Assembly: GCA_036386455.1 (NCBI GenBank)
Contig: DASVVS010000056.1
Span: 6,312-70,311, forward strand
DNA length: 64,000 bases
Direction of reading: 5' to 3'
Source: AC-37 sp036386455
Lineage (GTDB): Bacteria; Actinomycetota; Thermoleophilia; Solirubrobacterales; Thermoleophilaceae
Shown here: in pieces, positions 8,015 through 17,050 of the stretch
Position numbering within the stretch: the stretch's first letter is position 1
Layout: each line of letters begins with the position of its first letter
The notes under the pieces: generated by a model
The model's database searches: none
Seen by the model: only the letters and a program-made list of their open reading frames with translations
Told to the model about the DNA's origin: nothing
Position numbers and translations under genes: made by a program

Positions 8015-9245
8015 GGTGGAGGGCTCGACCGCCGGCGAGCTCGGCGGCCGCCAGCTCGGCGGCTTCAAGGACTTCGCGCAGCACACGACTCAGACGCGTG
8101 TGGTGGCCGGCCGCGGCCTGATCGAGAGCATCGGCTTCGAGTTCATGAAGGAGGGCGCCGAGCGCGTCTACGTGGTGACCGATCAGGTGATCCGCGGCAC
8201 CGGCCTGATCGACAAGGTCGAGGCCGGGGCGACCGACGGCGGCCTGGAGGTGGCGGGCGTGTTCGACGACTGCCCGCAGGACTCCGCGGTCGACGTGGTC
8301 GAGCGGTGTGCCGCGGGCGCGAAGGAGGCGGGGGCGGACTCGTTCCTGGCGGTCGGCGGCGGCTCGGTGATGGACACCGCCAAGGCGGCGGCCGTCCTCT
8401 TCACGCACGGCGGCACCGTGCACGACTACGAGGGCATCTACGCGCTCCCGCGCGCGAACGACGGCATGGGCGCGCCGATCGAGATCGCGCCGATCGCCTG
8501 CGTGCCGACCACGGCCGGGACCGGCTCGGAGGTCTCGATGGCGGCGGTCGTGAAGGATCACGACGCCAAGGTCAAGCTCGAGATGGCGGACATGCCGATG
8601 TTCCCGCGGGTGGCCCTGCTCGACCCGGAGTCCACGCGCACGCTGCCGCCGCAGATCGCGGCGGCGACGGGCATGGACGCGCTGACGCACGCGATCGAGG
8701 CCTACGTGACGGTGGAGTCGAGCCCGTGGAACGACGCCGAGTCGCTGCACGCGCTGCGCCTGATCCGCGACAACCTCGAGCGGGCGGTCGAGAACGGGCC
8801 CGACGACGACGAGGCGCGCGGGAACATGCTCGTGGCCGCGTCGCTCGCGATCAGCGTGTACCTGGGATCGACCCACGCGATGTCGCACCCGTGCGGGGCG
8901 CACTTCGGCGTGGCGCACGGGGTCGCGAACGCGATCAACCTCCCGCACGTCGTCCGCTTCAACGCGGCCGGCGGGTCGGACATCGCGGACCGCTACCGCG
9001 ACCTGAACGAGATCCTGGGGCTCGAGGTGGGCGGCTCGGACGAGGCGGTGGGCGACGCTCTGGCGACGCACGTGACGGAGCTCGTCGGGCGCCTGGGGCT
9101 GCCGACGCGGCTCTCCGAGGTGGGTGTGCCCGAGGAGGGCATCCCGCTGCTGGTGGAGGGCGCGATGGGCGACGGCACCACGCTGATGAACCCGCGCGAG
9201 CCGTCGGAGGAGGACTACGAGGAGCTGTTCAGGCAGGCGTTGTAG
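8007..9245 (+). CDS. Iron-containing alcohol dehydrogenase
   Basis: 412 residues of the group III (iron-dependent) alcohol dehydrogenase family. The dinucleotide-binding GGGSVMDTAKAAA motif lies near residue 115. Metal-binding residues are in GMDALTHAIEAYV and the later His-rich STHAMSHPCGAHFGVAHG. IACVPTTAGTGSEVS is the family's phosphate-contacting loop. It would interconvert an alcohol and aldehyde with NAD(P)H in the cytoplasm. Coupling to the SCP2 gene suggests a hydrophobic or fatty substrate, which is inference. Confidence 0.9.
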   Translation: MSEVEGSTAGELGGRQLGGFKDFAQHTTQTRVVAGRGLIESIGFEFMKEGAERVYVVTDQVIRGTGLIDKVEAGATDGGLEVAGVFDDCPQDSAVDVVERCAAGAKEAGADSFLAVGGGSVMDTAKAAAVLFTHGGTVHDYEGIYALPRANDGMGAPIEIAPIACVPTTAGTGSEVSMAAVVKDHDAKVKLEMADMPMFPRVALLDPESTRTLPPQIAAATGMDALTHAIEAYVTVESSPWNDAESLHALRLIRDNLERAVENGPDDDEARGNMLVAASLAISVYLGSTHAMSHPCGAHFGVAHGVANAINLPHVVRFNAAGGSDIADRYRDLNEILGLEVGGSDEAVGDALATHVTELVGRLGLPTRLSEVGVPEEGIPLLVEGAMGDGTTLMNPREPSEEDYEELFRQAL

Positions 9246-9257
9246 GGGCGGCGCTCG

Positions 9258-9716
9258 TCACTTGAGCCCGTCGATCCGCCACTCGCCGGCGACGGTCTTG
9301 GCGAAGTCGATCGTCTGCTTCTCGCCGCCGTCCGAGGTCGCGACGTCGGCGGTGCCCGTCTCGCCGTCGTCCTTCGGCCCGGCCGCGACGACCGTGTCGA
9401 AGGGACCGGTGGCGATCGGGCCGAGCTTCTTGGCGCACCCCTCGAGGCCGCCCAGCGACTCCATGTAGTCGGAGGCGACGATCGCGTAGCAGGGGTCGTC
9501 GCCGTTCGGCGCGTTCAGGAGCTCGATCGCGACGTCGGCGATCTTGCGGCCCTCGGCGCCGTCGATCAGCGCGTCCTCGGCGACCTTCGCGACGCCGCCG
9601 CTCTCCGGCGCGCCGCCCTTCTCGCCGCCGTCCTCGTCGCCGCCTCCGCAGCCGGCACCGAGCGCCATGGCGGCGAGCAGGAGCGCGAGCGATCGGCGGA
9701 CGGGCACGAGGCGCAC
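9258..9716 (-). CDS. Small secreted lipoprotein
   Basis: 152 residues from a GTG start. The N-terminus is a lipoprotein signal: RRSLALLLAAMALGAGC, with lipobox LGAGC and a Gly/Asp/Glu-rich linker after the cysteine. The body carries two cysteines (DDPCYAIV and LEGCAKKLG) that could pair, and ends in KTVAGEWRIDGLK, a pattern common in SnoaL/NTF2-like extracytoplasmic proteins. No enzymatic motif is visible. Confidence 0.7.
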   Translation of the reverse strand: MRLVPVRRSLALLLAAMALGAGCGGGDEDGGEKGGAPESGGVAKVAEDALIDGAEGRKIADVAIELLNAPNGDDPCYAIVASDYMESLGGLEGCAKKLGPIATGPFDTVVAAGPKDDGETGTADVATSDGGEKQTIDFAKTVAGEWRIDGLK

Positions 9717-9740
9717 CCTAACCGCGACGCGGGGAGCGCG

Positions 9741-10526
9741 CTAGCGGCGCTTCTTGGGAGCTGCGCGGGTGACCGACTCGCAATCGCTCAGCCGGTCCAC
9801 CTTGTCCGCGCGCACGGTGTCGGTGCCCTTGCCGCAGCGGATCACGTCGCGACGGCCGTCGACCGAGTCGATCGTGTCGTCGCCGGACGCGGAGGAGACG
9901 CGGTCCGCGCCACCGCCCGGGTTGACCTTGTCGTTGCCGCTCGAGAGCGAGATGCGGTCGTCGCCGGAGCCGCCCGCCACGTCGGTGGTCGCACCGCCCT
10001 GAGCGGTGATCGTGTCGCGGCCGGCGTCGCCGAGTAGCCGCTTGGTGCCGCTGTCGGCGAAGATCTGGTCGTTGCCGGTGCCGCCGTCGGCGAAGTCGTC
10101 GTCGCCCGTGCCCGTGTAGAGGCGGTCGCTGCCGGGGCCACCGAAGATGCGGTCGTCGCCGATCTGGCCGAGCAGCACGTCGCCGTCGTCCTCGCCGACG
10201 AGCGAGTCGTTGCCGGGGCCCGCGTAGGCGACGTCGCGGCCGCCGCCCATCGTCAGCTCGTCGTCGCCGCTGCCGCCGGTGGCGAAGTCGTCGCCGGGGC
10301 CCGCGTCGACCTTGTCGTTGCCGGAGCCGGCCTCGAGGTAGTCGTTGGCGCCCAGGCCGGTCAGGCTGTCGTCGCCCTCCTCGCTCCACAGGCCGTCGGG
10401 ACCGTTCGTGCCGGTGAGCACGTTGGGGCCGGCGTCGCCGATCACGGAGTCGGCGAGGGCGGTCACGCCTCCGAACACGGCCAGCGTGGCGGCGATGACG
10501 GCTGCGATGGAGGCGAGGCGCTTCAT
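9741..10526 (-). CDS. Secreted RTX-like calcium-binding repeat protein
   Basis: 261 residues with a signal peptide (MKRLASIAAVIAATLAVFGG). It is followed by at least ten degenerate nonapeptides of the haemolysin type, such as GGSGDDELT, GPGNDSLVG, GTGDDDFAD, GGTGNDQIF and GNDKVNPGG. This family folds as a parallel beta-roll with calcium between turns. The C-terminus is a Cys-containing, basic segment (IRCGKGTDTVRADKVDRLSDCES, then PKKRR) instead of an RTX export signal, so Sec export is more likely than type I secretion. RBS GGGGAG precedes the ATG. No toxin domain is present. Confidence 0.85.
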   Translation of the reverse strand: MKRLASIAAVIAATLAVFGGVTALADSVIGDAGPNVLTGTNGPDGLWSEEGDDSLTGLGANDYLEAGSGNDKVDAGPGDDFATGGSGDDELTMGGGRDVAYAGPGNDSLVGEDDGDVLLGQIGDDRIFGGPGSDRLYTGTGDDDFADGGTGNDQIFADSGTKRLLGDAGRDTITAQGGATTDVAGGSGDDRISLSSGNDKVNPGGGADRVSSASGDDTIDSVDGRRDVIRCGKGTDTVRADKVDRLSDCESVTRAAPKKRR

Positions 10527-10578
10527 GCGGTCACTCCCCTAACCCCGGGGACGGCCAGGGGTTGCGCGCGGTTGCGTG

Positions 10579-11205
10579 TCAGGCTGGATACCCGGGCTCC
10601 CCCGGCAGCAGGACGTGGGCCTCGCCCTCGCCCTGCACGACCTTCGGCAGGATCGGCTCGACCTCGCGGCCCCGGGCCGTCTCGAGCGCGTGCTCGACGG
10701 AATCGAGGCCCGTGAGCTGCTCCAGGGTCTTGATCGTGGGGAAGACGAGCATCAGCTCGCCGCGCTCGCACTCCGCCAGGGCGTCGGCCGGTCGGATCCA
10801 GCGGGCGCCGACGCACTCGGCCCCGTCCACGCGCGGCTCCGCCCCGGGCGGCGCGGCGGCCAGGAAGAAGTACGTGTCGAAGCGGATCTTGACCACCTCG
10901 GGGGTGATCCAGCGCGAGAACGGCACGAGCGCCCGGACGTCCTCGATCCTCACCGCGGCCTCCTCCTCGAGCTCGCGGATGGCGGCCGCGGCCGGGTCGC
11001 CGCCGTCGTCGTCCTCGTGCACGGCGCCGCCGGGGAAGACCCAGGCGCCGCCCATGAAGCGCTGCTCGGGATTGCGCTGCACGAGCAGCACCTCCATGCC
11101 TTCCTCGGCGTCGCGCACGAGGATCGCCGTGGCAGCGAGCCGCGCGGGCTTCACATCGCCCGTGTTCAGCTCCTCCCCGGGCGGCGGACGATCGATCCTG
11201 GCCAC
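10579..11205 (-). CDS. NUDIX hydrolase
   Basis: 208 residues from a GTG start. The NUDIX helix is seen as GGAVHEDD...IRELEEEAAV. It has the REUXEE core, but the consensus Gly is Ala and the loop before the Arg is longer, as in the NUDT7/NUDT19-like CoA-diphosphatase branch. Likely hydrolyses a nucleoside-diphosphate-linked substrate with Mg2+. Divergent from the rubredoxin gene by 36 bases. A CoA-ester substrate would fit the rest of the window but is not shown. Confidence 0.82.
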   Translation of the reverse strand: MARIDRPPPGEELNTGDVKPARLAATAILVRDAEEGMEVLLVQRNPEQRFMGGAWVFPGGAVHEDDDGGDPAAAAIRELEEEAAVRIEDVRALVPFSRWITPEVVKIRFDTYFFLAAAPPGAEPRVDGAECVGARWIRPADALAECERGELMLVFPTIKTLEQLTGLDSVEHALETARGREVEPILPKVVQGEGEAHVLLPGEPGYPA

Positions 11206-11241
11206 GCAGCCAACCCTACAGTCGTTTGCAACACTGTCGCT

Positions 11242-11421
11242 GTGGAGGCCGCCACCGAGCAGCTCTGGATCTGCGAGTCCTGCGGGTTCATCTACGACCC
11301 CGCCGAGGGCGATCCCGACGGCGGCATCCCGCCCGGCACGCCGTTCGAGGCGATTCCGAACGACTGGCTGTGCCCGGTTTGCGGAGCGCGCAAGCGCGAC
11401 TTCGTGGAGTACGACGGCTAG
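11242..11421 (+). CDS. Rubredoxin
   Basis: 59 residues from a GTG. It carries the two iron-binding knuckles CESCGFIYDP and CPVCGARKRDF and the conserved GTPFEAIPNDWLCP stretch, the complete fold for a one-iron electron carrier. The upstream extension of this frame is antisense to the NUDIX gene and is ignored. In other bacteria such proteins serve alkane hydroxylases or oxygen-stress reductases; no partner enzyme is adjacent. Confidence 0.92.
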   Translation: MEAATEQLWICESCGFIYDPAEGDPDGGIPPGTPFEAIPNDWLCPVCGARKRDFVEYDG

Positions 11422-11437
11422 GCCCCGCGGACGGCGC

Positions 11438-11914
11438 TCAGGCGTTCGTGGGGAACGTGCGCCAGGTGTCGTAGGCCGGTCGCGGCTCGTTGCCGCCGAT
11501 CTCGAGCCGGAAGGTCTCCCAGCCGCCGATCGCCCGTCGGGTGACGTTCAGCGTCGACTGCCCCCCGTTCTCCGCGCAGACGAACCACTGGTTGTCGGGC
11601 GTGACGATCGCGACCTGCGCCCCGCTGGAGAGCGGGGTGCCGTCGGCCATGCCGAGCCCGATGATCTTGAACTGCTCCCACCCGAGCGCCTGCGTCCTGT
11701 TCGCCACGAGGATCCCGCCGCCGCCGTTCTCGGCGCACCAGTAGTGGCCGGTGTACGTCTTGAGCGTGACGACGGCCCCGCTCGCGAGGTTGCCCGGCAC
11801 GGTGAAGCTCTCCCACTCGAGAGCGGGATCCACGAGCGCCTGGAGCGACCCGCCGCCTCCGTTGTAGGCGTGCACGAACAGGCCGTTGAATGCCCTGAGA
11901 TAGATGATCGGCAT
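11438..11914 (-). CDS. Fascin-like beta-trefoil protein
   Basis: 158 residues made of three internal repeats of about 45 residues: LFVHAYNGGGGSLQA...WESFTV, HYWCAENGGGGILVA...WEQFKII and QWFVCAENGGQSTLNV...WETFRLE. The pattern (aromatic, Asn-Gly-Gly, then W-E-x-F) is that of the fascin/actin-crosslinking beta-trefoil. Bacterial copies usually act as carbohydrate-binding modules. It has no signal peptide. It is the last gene of an operon whose preceding member is a glycoside hydrolase, with start and stop sharing one base, so sugar binding is the favoured guess. Confidence 0.75.
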   Translation of the reverse strand: MPIIYLRAFNGLFVHAYNGGGGSLQALVDPALEWESFTVPGNLASGAVVTLKTYTGHYWCAENGGGGILVANRTQALGWEQFKIIGLGMADGTPLSSGAQVAIVTPDNQWFVCAENGGQSTLNVTRRAIGGWETFRLEIGGNEPRPAYDTWRTFPTNA

Positions 11915-12996
11915 CAGCGGCTCTCCGCGACGGTGAGGTACGTGTAGGCGTCACGCAAGCCGCAGTCGTAGACGTAGTCCGATGTGAACAGGTAATGCAT
12001 GAGCATCGCAACCCCCGCGCCGTCCGATGTGTTCTGCATCCGGTTGTGGTTGTTGGCGAGCAGTACGCGCTGCTTGTCGCGAGCGCGGGTGCGGTCGTAG
12101 TTCAGGCTCGGATACCACTCGCTGTGGATCGTGTTGAGACGCCCCCCGCCCTCGGTCAGGAACATCCGTGCGCTCGCCGGGTCGTTCTCTGCGCCCCAGC
12201 CGTACCAGCGGCTGCCCGACCTGAGCTTGTCGATCGTGACCTTTGCGCGGTTCGTCGTCGTGATCGAGCCGTCGATGCCGGCGTCGAGCTCGATGTCGCG
12301 ATGGTTGTGGTGTGACCATCCGAACCATCCGCCGGCCTTGAACCCAGTCGCCTTCAGGTTGTCCAGGACCCGGTCCGTGAACGTCGAGTACGGCGTCCGG
12401 TAGTCGCTGACCTCGGTCGTGTCCCCGGTTCCAGGAGCGAGGAGGACCGGCCACGAGCTCGCGATGCCCTCATCGATCTTGATGCGCGCCGCGGTTCGCA
12501 TCATGTCCGCGGTGATCACGTGGACGTTCGTCTGCGGGAGGAACTGGATGTTCGGCTCGTTGCAGATCTCGATGCAGGCGGCGAAGCCCCGGTTGTTCGC
12601 GAAGGCCGGGTTGTAGCGGAGGATGAGCTCCTTGATGAAGTTCGACCACGGGGATCCCGGCGCGACGCTGTCCGGGACGTACAGGTCGCTGTTGCGGCCG
12701 ACGAAGCCGTTGCGAGCAACGCTGTTCGCCCACAGCGGGAACTTCCACGCCGTGATGATCACGGCCCGGCCGTTGCGGTTCGCCTCCTGGACCTGCGCGT
12801 CGAGCCCGGCCCAGTTGCCGTGGCCGCCGACGGAGTCTCCGCTGGTGGGCTGGAGATAGGACCACGGCGCCCACAGGCGGACCCACGGCGTGTTGGTGTC
12901 GTCGAAGTAGCGCCGCTGCACGCGGTAGTCGTGCACGCCGCCGTTGGTCGTCCCGGCGGGGTGGATCGCCACTCCCTTCCTCAGATCGCTGGCCAT
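11914..12996 (-). CDS. Clan GH-A-like glycoside hydrolase
   Basis: 360 residues. A TIM-barrel hydrolase is suggested by two acid motifs in the right order: CIEICNEPNIQF (Asn-Glu-Pro, acid/base, near residue 145) and MFLTEGGGRLN (second Glu, nucleophile candidate, near residue 280). Between them lie WFGWSHHNHRDIE and many aromatic residues typical of sugar clefts. GGGGGAAACG gives a good ribosome site. No signal peptide is visible, unlike the upstream Tat protein. Base composition is lower in GC than its neighbours. Exact GH family unresolved; GH5 or GH39-like are possibilities. Confidence 0.65.
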   Translation of the reverse strand: MASDLRKGVAIHPAGTTNGGVHDYRVQRRYFDDTNTPWVRLWAPWSYLQPTSGDSVGGHGNWAGLDAQVQEANRNGRAVIITAWKFPLWANSVARNGFVGRNSDLYVPDSVAPGSPWSNFIKELILRYNPAFANNRGFAACIEICNEPNIQFLPQTNVHVITADMMRTAARIKIDEGIASSWPVLLAPGTGDTTEVSDYRTPYSTFTDRVLDNLKATGFKAGGWFGWSHHNHRDIELDAGIDGSITTTNRAKVTIDKLRSGSRWYGWGAENDPASARMFLTEGGGRLNTIHSEWYPSLNYDRTRARDKQRVLLANNHNRMQNTSDGAGVAMLMHYLFTSDYVYDCGLRDAYTYLTVAESR

Positions 12997-13005
12997 CGTT
13001 TCCCC

Positions 13006-13698
13006 CTAGACAGTGATCGGGTTGACCTTCTCGAGGTCACCCTGGTCGGCGTGGAACGGCGCGGCGACGAGCCCGAGCGCCGCCACCATCAGATTGGTCC
13101 GGTCGAGCTCCTCATCGCTGCTCTTCCGCTTCTCGCGAGGAGGCGGGCCGGCTCCGGGGGCGACCTTGATCGACCCGAAGTCGGTCGGGTCGCCCTGGTT
13201 CCTCGGGTCGGCGACGAACTCGCGCATGCTCGCCTTCGCGCGTTCGTCCTTCGCGCTCTCCTCGTTGCGGTCGCCGTGGGCCGCGCGGTGGTCGGGATCC
13301 CGCTGCCAGGCCCGGATGTGCTCCGTGCGCTTTGCCTTGCTCGCCTTGCGGAACGCCTTGCCTTCGTAGGTAGCGTCGAGATCGAGAAGCACCGAGTCCG
13401 CGAACTGCTGCGTGTCCGGCGTCTGGCTCTCGTACCAGCGCTCGTAGCGCTCGACGATCGCATCGGCGCTGTCCGCGGGGATGCTGTTGCTCGGCGAGTC
13501 GGCGACCGCCTGGACCAGTGCGACGTAGGTCTGCTTGCAGCGCTCGTCTACGCCCGGGCGGATCGCCGCGATGGCACGCCCGACGGTCTTGTCCCAGCCG
13601 CTTGCGGCCAGGACCGCGGCGGCGCCGAGGACGCCGGACCGCTTGAGGAAGCTTCGGCGGGTCACCGGGGCCGGTCCGCCGATTGGATGCGAATTCAT
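13006..13698 (-). CDS. Tat-exported protein, gluconate-dehydrogenase-subunit-3-like
   Basis: 230 residues from the ATG of MNSHPIGG. A TTG 16 codons upstream lacks a ribosome site. A twin-arginine signal (TRRSFLKRSGVLGAAAVLAASG) is unambiguous. The mature part is helical and charged, with no cofactor motif: KQTYVALVQAVADSP and FADSVLLDLDATYEGKAF resemble the small third subunit of membrane gluconate dehydrogenases, which are often Tat passengers. That assignment is tentative. It is first in an operon with the glycoside hydrolase nine bases downstream. Confidence 0.6.
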   Translation of the reverse strand: MNSHPIGGPAPVTRRSFLKRSGVLGAAAVLAASGWDKTVGRAIAAIRPGVDERCKQTYVALVQAVADSPSNSIPADSADAIVERYERWYESQTPDTQQFADSVLLDLDATYEGKAFRKASKAKRTEHIRAWQRDPDHRAAHGDRNEESAKDERAKASMREFVADPRNQGDPTDFGSIKVAPGAGPPPREKRKSSDEELDRTNLMVAALGLVAAPFHADQGDLEKVNPITV

Positions 13699-13833
13699 TT
13701 GAGCACGAGAACACGTCGATAAACACCTGTCAAGCGAAAAGCCCAATTCGCAGTGTTAAGAAAGAAGCGCAGAAGAACGCAAGATGCGACAAACGGCTGG
13801 GTCAGGCGAGTCGCGTCGCGACCTCGGGATTCG

Positions 13834-13857
13834 AGCGCCCGCGGCGCGGCGGGCGCT
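13834..13857 (-). terminator. GC-rich hairpin at the end of bioA
   Basis: Nine perfectly paired bases (AGCGCCCGC and GCGGGCGCT) enclose a six-base loop. The stem reaches into the bioA stop codon. No T-run follows, which is common for hairpin terminators in very GC-rich genomes. It separates bioA from the promoter region of the Tat-protein operon. Confidence 0.4.
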
Positions 13858-15154
13858 ACGCGGCTCGAGCCAGAGGGGCGACCGAGCCGGTGGCGGCCTC
13901 GATCGCCTCGGCCGTCGTCTCGACCAGCTCGCGCAGCTCCGCCGGCCTGATCGCCAGCGGCGGCATCAGGATCACGACGTCGCCCAGCGGGCGGATGATC
14001 GCGCCGCGGCGGCGGGCCTCCAGCGTGACCTGGTGGCCCATCCGGGCCTCGAGCGGGAAGCCGCCGAGCTCGATGCCGACCATGAAGCCGCGGCGGCGTA
14101 CCTCGGTCACCGCCGGCAGCGCCTCCACGGGCTCCAGCAGACGGCCGAGCAGCTCGATCTTCGACTCGAGGACCTCCAGCGTGCGCTCCTGCTCGAACAG
14201 CCGCAGGCTGGCCAGCGCCGCCGCGCACGCGAGCGGGTTGCCCGTGTAGGTGTGGCCGTGGAAGAAGGTGCGGAACTCCTCGAAGTCGCCGAGGAACCCC
14301 TCGTAGATCCGCTCGGTGGCAAGCGTGGCGGCGAGCGGCATGTAGCCGCCGGTGAGCCCCTTGGCGACGCACAGGATGTCGGGCGTGACGCCCTCGTGCT
14401 CGCAGGCGAACATCTTGCCGGTGCGGCCGAAGCCGGTGGCCACCTCGTCGCAGATCAGCAGCACGCCGTGGCGGTCGCAGAGCTCGCGGACGTCGCGCAG
14501 GTAGCCCTCCGGGTGGACCAGCATCCCGGCCGCGCCCTGCACGAGCGGCTCCATGATCACCGCGGCGATCTCGTGCCCGTGCTCGGTGAGGATCCGCTCC
14601 ATGTCGGCCGCGTCGCCCGGCTCGGCGCGCAGCGCGTCGAACAGCAGCGGCCGGTACATCGAGTGGAACAGGTCGATCCCGCCCACCGAGACCGAGCCGA
14701 TCGTGTCGCCGTGGTAGGACATCCGCAGGCAGACGAAGCGCTTGCGCCGCGCATGCTCGCCGCCCTGCTGCTGCCAGAACTGGAACGCCATCTTGAGCCC
14801 GATCTCGGTGGCGGTCGAGCCGCTGTCCGAGTAGAAGACGCGCGAGAGCCCGTCCGGGGCGATCTCGACGAGCCGCTTGGCGAGCTCGACCGCCGACGGG
14901 TGCGAGAGCCCGAGCATCGTGCTGTGGGCCACCTTGTCCAGCTGGTCCTTGACCGCCATGTCGAGGACCGGATGCCGGTGGCCGTGCACGTTGCACCACA
15001 GGGACGAGACGCCGTCGATGTAGTGCCGGCCCTCCGTGTCGAAGAGATGGACGCCGTCGGCGCGCTCGATGATGGGCGCGTCCTCGTGCTCCCAGCCGCG
15101 CTGCTGCGTGAACGGGTGCCACAGGTAGCGGCGGTCGTCGGCAGCGGTGCTCAC
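13856..15154 (-). CDS. bioA: Adenosylmethionine-8-amino-7-oxononanoate aminotransferase
   Basis: 432 residues from a GTG. Class III aminotransferase making 7,8-diaminopelargonate, the second biotin-pathway step. Characteristic blocks: YLWHPFTQQ at the N-terminus, SLWCNVHGHRHP, YSDSGSTATEIGLKMA, SYHGDTIGS and CDEVATGFGRTG. The PLP-lysine region is ILCVAKGLTGGYMPLAAT, followed by FFHGHTYTGNPLACAAA. The YLWHPFTQ start fixes the true N-terminus; the longer frame is antisense to the neighbouring hydrolase. It is separated from bioB-F-D by two genes, one on the opposite strand. Confidence 0.95.
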   Translation of the reverse strand: MSTAADDRRYLWHPFTQQRGWEHEDAPIIERADGVHLFDTEGRHYIDGVSSLWCNVHGHRHPVLDMAVKDQLDKVAHSTMLGLSHPSAVELAKRLVEIAPDGLSRVFYSDSGSTATEIGLKMAFQFWQQQGGEHARRKRFVCLRMSYHGDTIGSVSVGGIDLFHSMYRPLLFDALRAEPGDAADMERILTEHGHEIAAVIMEPLVQGAAGMLVHPEGYLRDVRELCDRHGVLLICDEVATGFGRTGKMFACEHEGVTPDILCVAKGLTGGYMPLAATLATERIYEGFLGDFEEFRTFFHGHTYTGNPLACAAALASLRLFEQERTLEVLESKIELLGRLLEPVEALPAVTEVRRRGFMVGIELGGFPLEARMGHQVTLEARRRGAIIRPLGDVVILMPPLAIRPAELRELVETTAEAIEAATGSVAPLARAA

Positions 15155-15205
15155 AGGCGCGAAGGTACTTGCGTGGGGGGACGGAACGGGCTTAGGGTGG
15201 GAGGC

Positions 15206-17029
15206 GTGAGGAGAGTCGCCAGCCTGCTGGCGGTGGCCGCCGCGCTCGCGGCGCCCGGCGCCGCCTCGGCGTCGCCCGAGGCACCGTTCGGCCACGCCTG
15301 CACGCCGCAGAACGGCGTGCGCTTCTGCCCCACCGCGAACGACGACCAGCGCGTGCCGAGCTTCGACGGCGTGCCCATGGACGTGGACGTGACGCTGCCG
15401 GCCGGCGGCACCGCTCCGTACCCGACGATCCTCATGCTCCACGGCTTCCCGGGCACGAAGGAGAGCTTCGAGGCCGCCGCGCTCGACGGCAAGGACGCTC
15501 ACACCTACCACTGGAACAACACGTGGTTCGCGCAGCAGGGCTACGCGGTCGTGAACGTGTCGAGCCGCGGCTTCGGCCGCTCGTGCGGCGTGCCCGACTC
15601 GCGCACCTCGCCGGCGTGCGACCGTGGCTGGTTCCACCCGGTCGCCGACCAGCGCTACGAGCTGCACGACTTCCAGCACCTGCTCGGCCTGCTGGCCGAC
15701 GAGGGCGTGACGAACCCGGACGCGATCGGCGTCACCGGCACCAGCATGGGCGGCGGCGCGACGATGCAGCTCGCGTTCCTCGAGAACAGGATCCGCAACG
15801 TCAACGGCACGTACTCGCCCTGGACGAGCCCGGCGGGCAAGCCGCTGCGCGTCGCTGCCGCGTACCCGCGCTGGGGCTACTCGGATCTCACCTACTCGCT
15901 GTTCCCGAACGGGCGCGCGCTGGACTACGCCATCCCGCTGAAGCCCGAGAGCGTCGATCCCATCGGGGTGGTCAAGACGAGCGTGTTCAACGCCCTCGCC
16001 GCGGGCGGGGCGCTCGGGTTCACCGCCCCGGAGGGCGCGGATCCGACGGCCGACCTCACCGGCTGGGTCAAGCTCGCCAACGGGGGTGAGCCCTACCGGC
16101 AGGACGTGCGATCCATCGTGGAGCAGGGAGCCACCTTCAAGAGCTCGACCGGCATCTCGGGCACGACCACGACGCCGCTCCTGATGATGATCGGCTGGAC
16201 CGACCCGGTCTTCCCGGCCATCGAGGCGATCCGGCCGTACAACCGGCTCCGCACGGCCACGGGGAACGCAGCCGAGGTCACGCTCCAGCTCGGCGACGTC
16301 GGGCACTTCACCGGCGGCAACCCCATCGAGCAGTACCGCGTGTTCAACGACGACGCGCTGCCCTTCTTCGAGCGCCACCTGAAGGGCCAGGGCCCGGCGC
16401 TGCCGCTCGGTGCGGTCACGGCGTTCCTCCAGGGCTGCCCGAAGGGGTCGGCCGGCAGCAAGCCGATCTTCGCGTCCAGCTACTCGAAGCTCTCGCGCGG
16501 CGTGATGCTCTTGACCAAGCGCAAGGGCCGCGTGACCTCCAAGGGCGGCAGCGCCGTCTCGGCCGCAGCCGTCGATCCGGTGAAGACGAACAACCGCTGC
16601 GCCGAGGTGCAGGGCGGCTCGACGGTCGGCACCGCGGTCCTCTCGCGCAAGTCCCCCGGTTTCACGATGCTGGGGCTGCCGCGGGTCGCGGCCACCGTGC
16701 GGACGAAGGGCGAGTTCGCGCAGCTCGACGCGGTCCTCTGGGAGGTCACGGGCGGCAGGGAGCGGCGGCGCCAGCGGGTCGTCGACTTCGGAGTGTTCCG
16801 CCTGAAGCCGAATCAGAAGGGCCGGATCGTCTTCCAGCTCCAGGGCAACGGCTACCGCTTCGTGAAGGGCTCCACGGTCAAGCTCGAGCTGCGCGGGCGC
16901 ACGCCGAACCTGTACCGCCCGTCCAACGGCTCGTTCCGGGTCGAGCTGAGCGACGTCGCGCTCGAGATCCCCACGCGCGACAAGCCGAGCCGGTCCAAGG
17001 GGATCGACCGCAAGCCGCCCGCGCCGTAG
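15206..17029 (+). CDS. Secreted CocE/NonD (S15-like) serine hydrolase
   Basis: About 607 residues with a Sec signal (RRVASLLAVAAALAAPGAASA). The alpha/beta-hydrolase core has the nucleophile elbow GVTGTSMGGGAT, the acid in MMIGWTDPVFPAIEA and the His in LGDVGHFTGG. The C-terminal 230 residues form a jelly-roll-like beta domain as in X-Pro dipeptidyl peptidases and cocaine esterases. Mature Cys pairs (HACTPQNGVRFCP) suggest disulfides. GTG codons at 15197 and 15206 are both possible starts; GGGAGG lies immediately before the second. It breaks the biotin cluster and is on the other strand. Confidence 0.85.
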   Translation: MRRVASLLAVAAALAAPGAASASPEAPFGHACTPQNGVRFCPTANDDQRVPSFDGVPMDVDVTLPAGGTAPYPTILMLHGFPGTKESFEAAALDGKDAHTYHWNNTWFAQQGYAVVNVSSRGFGRSCGVPDSRTSPACDRGWFHPVADQRYELHDFQHLLGLLADEGVTNPDAIGVTGTSMGGGATMQLAFLENRIRNVNGTYSPWTSPAGKPLRVAAAYPRWGYSDLTYSLFPNGRALDYAIPLKPESVDPIGVVKTSVFNALAAGGALGFTAPEGADPTADLTGWVKLANGGEPYRQDVRSIVEQGATFKSSTGISGTTTTPLLMMIGWTDPVFPAIEAIRPYNRLRTATGNAAEVTLQLGDVGHFTGGNPIEQYRVFNDDALPFFERHLKGQGPALPLGAVTAFLQGCPKGSAGSKPIFASSYSKLSRGVMLLTKRKGRVTSKGGSAVSAAAVDPVKTNNRCAEVQGGSTVGTAVLSRKSPGFTMLGLPRVAATVRTKGEFAQLDAVLWEVTGGRERRRQRVVDFGVFRLKPNQKGRIVFQLQGNGYRFVKGSTVKLELRGRTPNLYRPSNGSFRVELSDVALEIPTRDKPSRSKGIDRKPPAP

Positions 17030-17050
17030 GGGCGCCGGGCAAGCCGGCCG

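Noticed and set aside
13699..13746. TTG start at 13746 and TTGACA (13728-13733) for the Tat-protein gene
   Set aside because: The TTG has no ribosome site. The -35-like TTGACA has no -10 at a suitable distance, so neither is listed as a feature, though the region is AT-rich and promoter-like.
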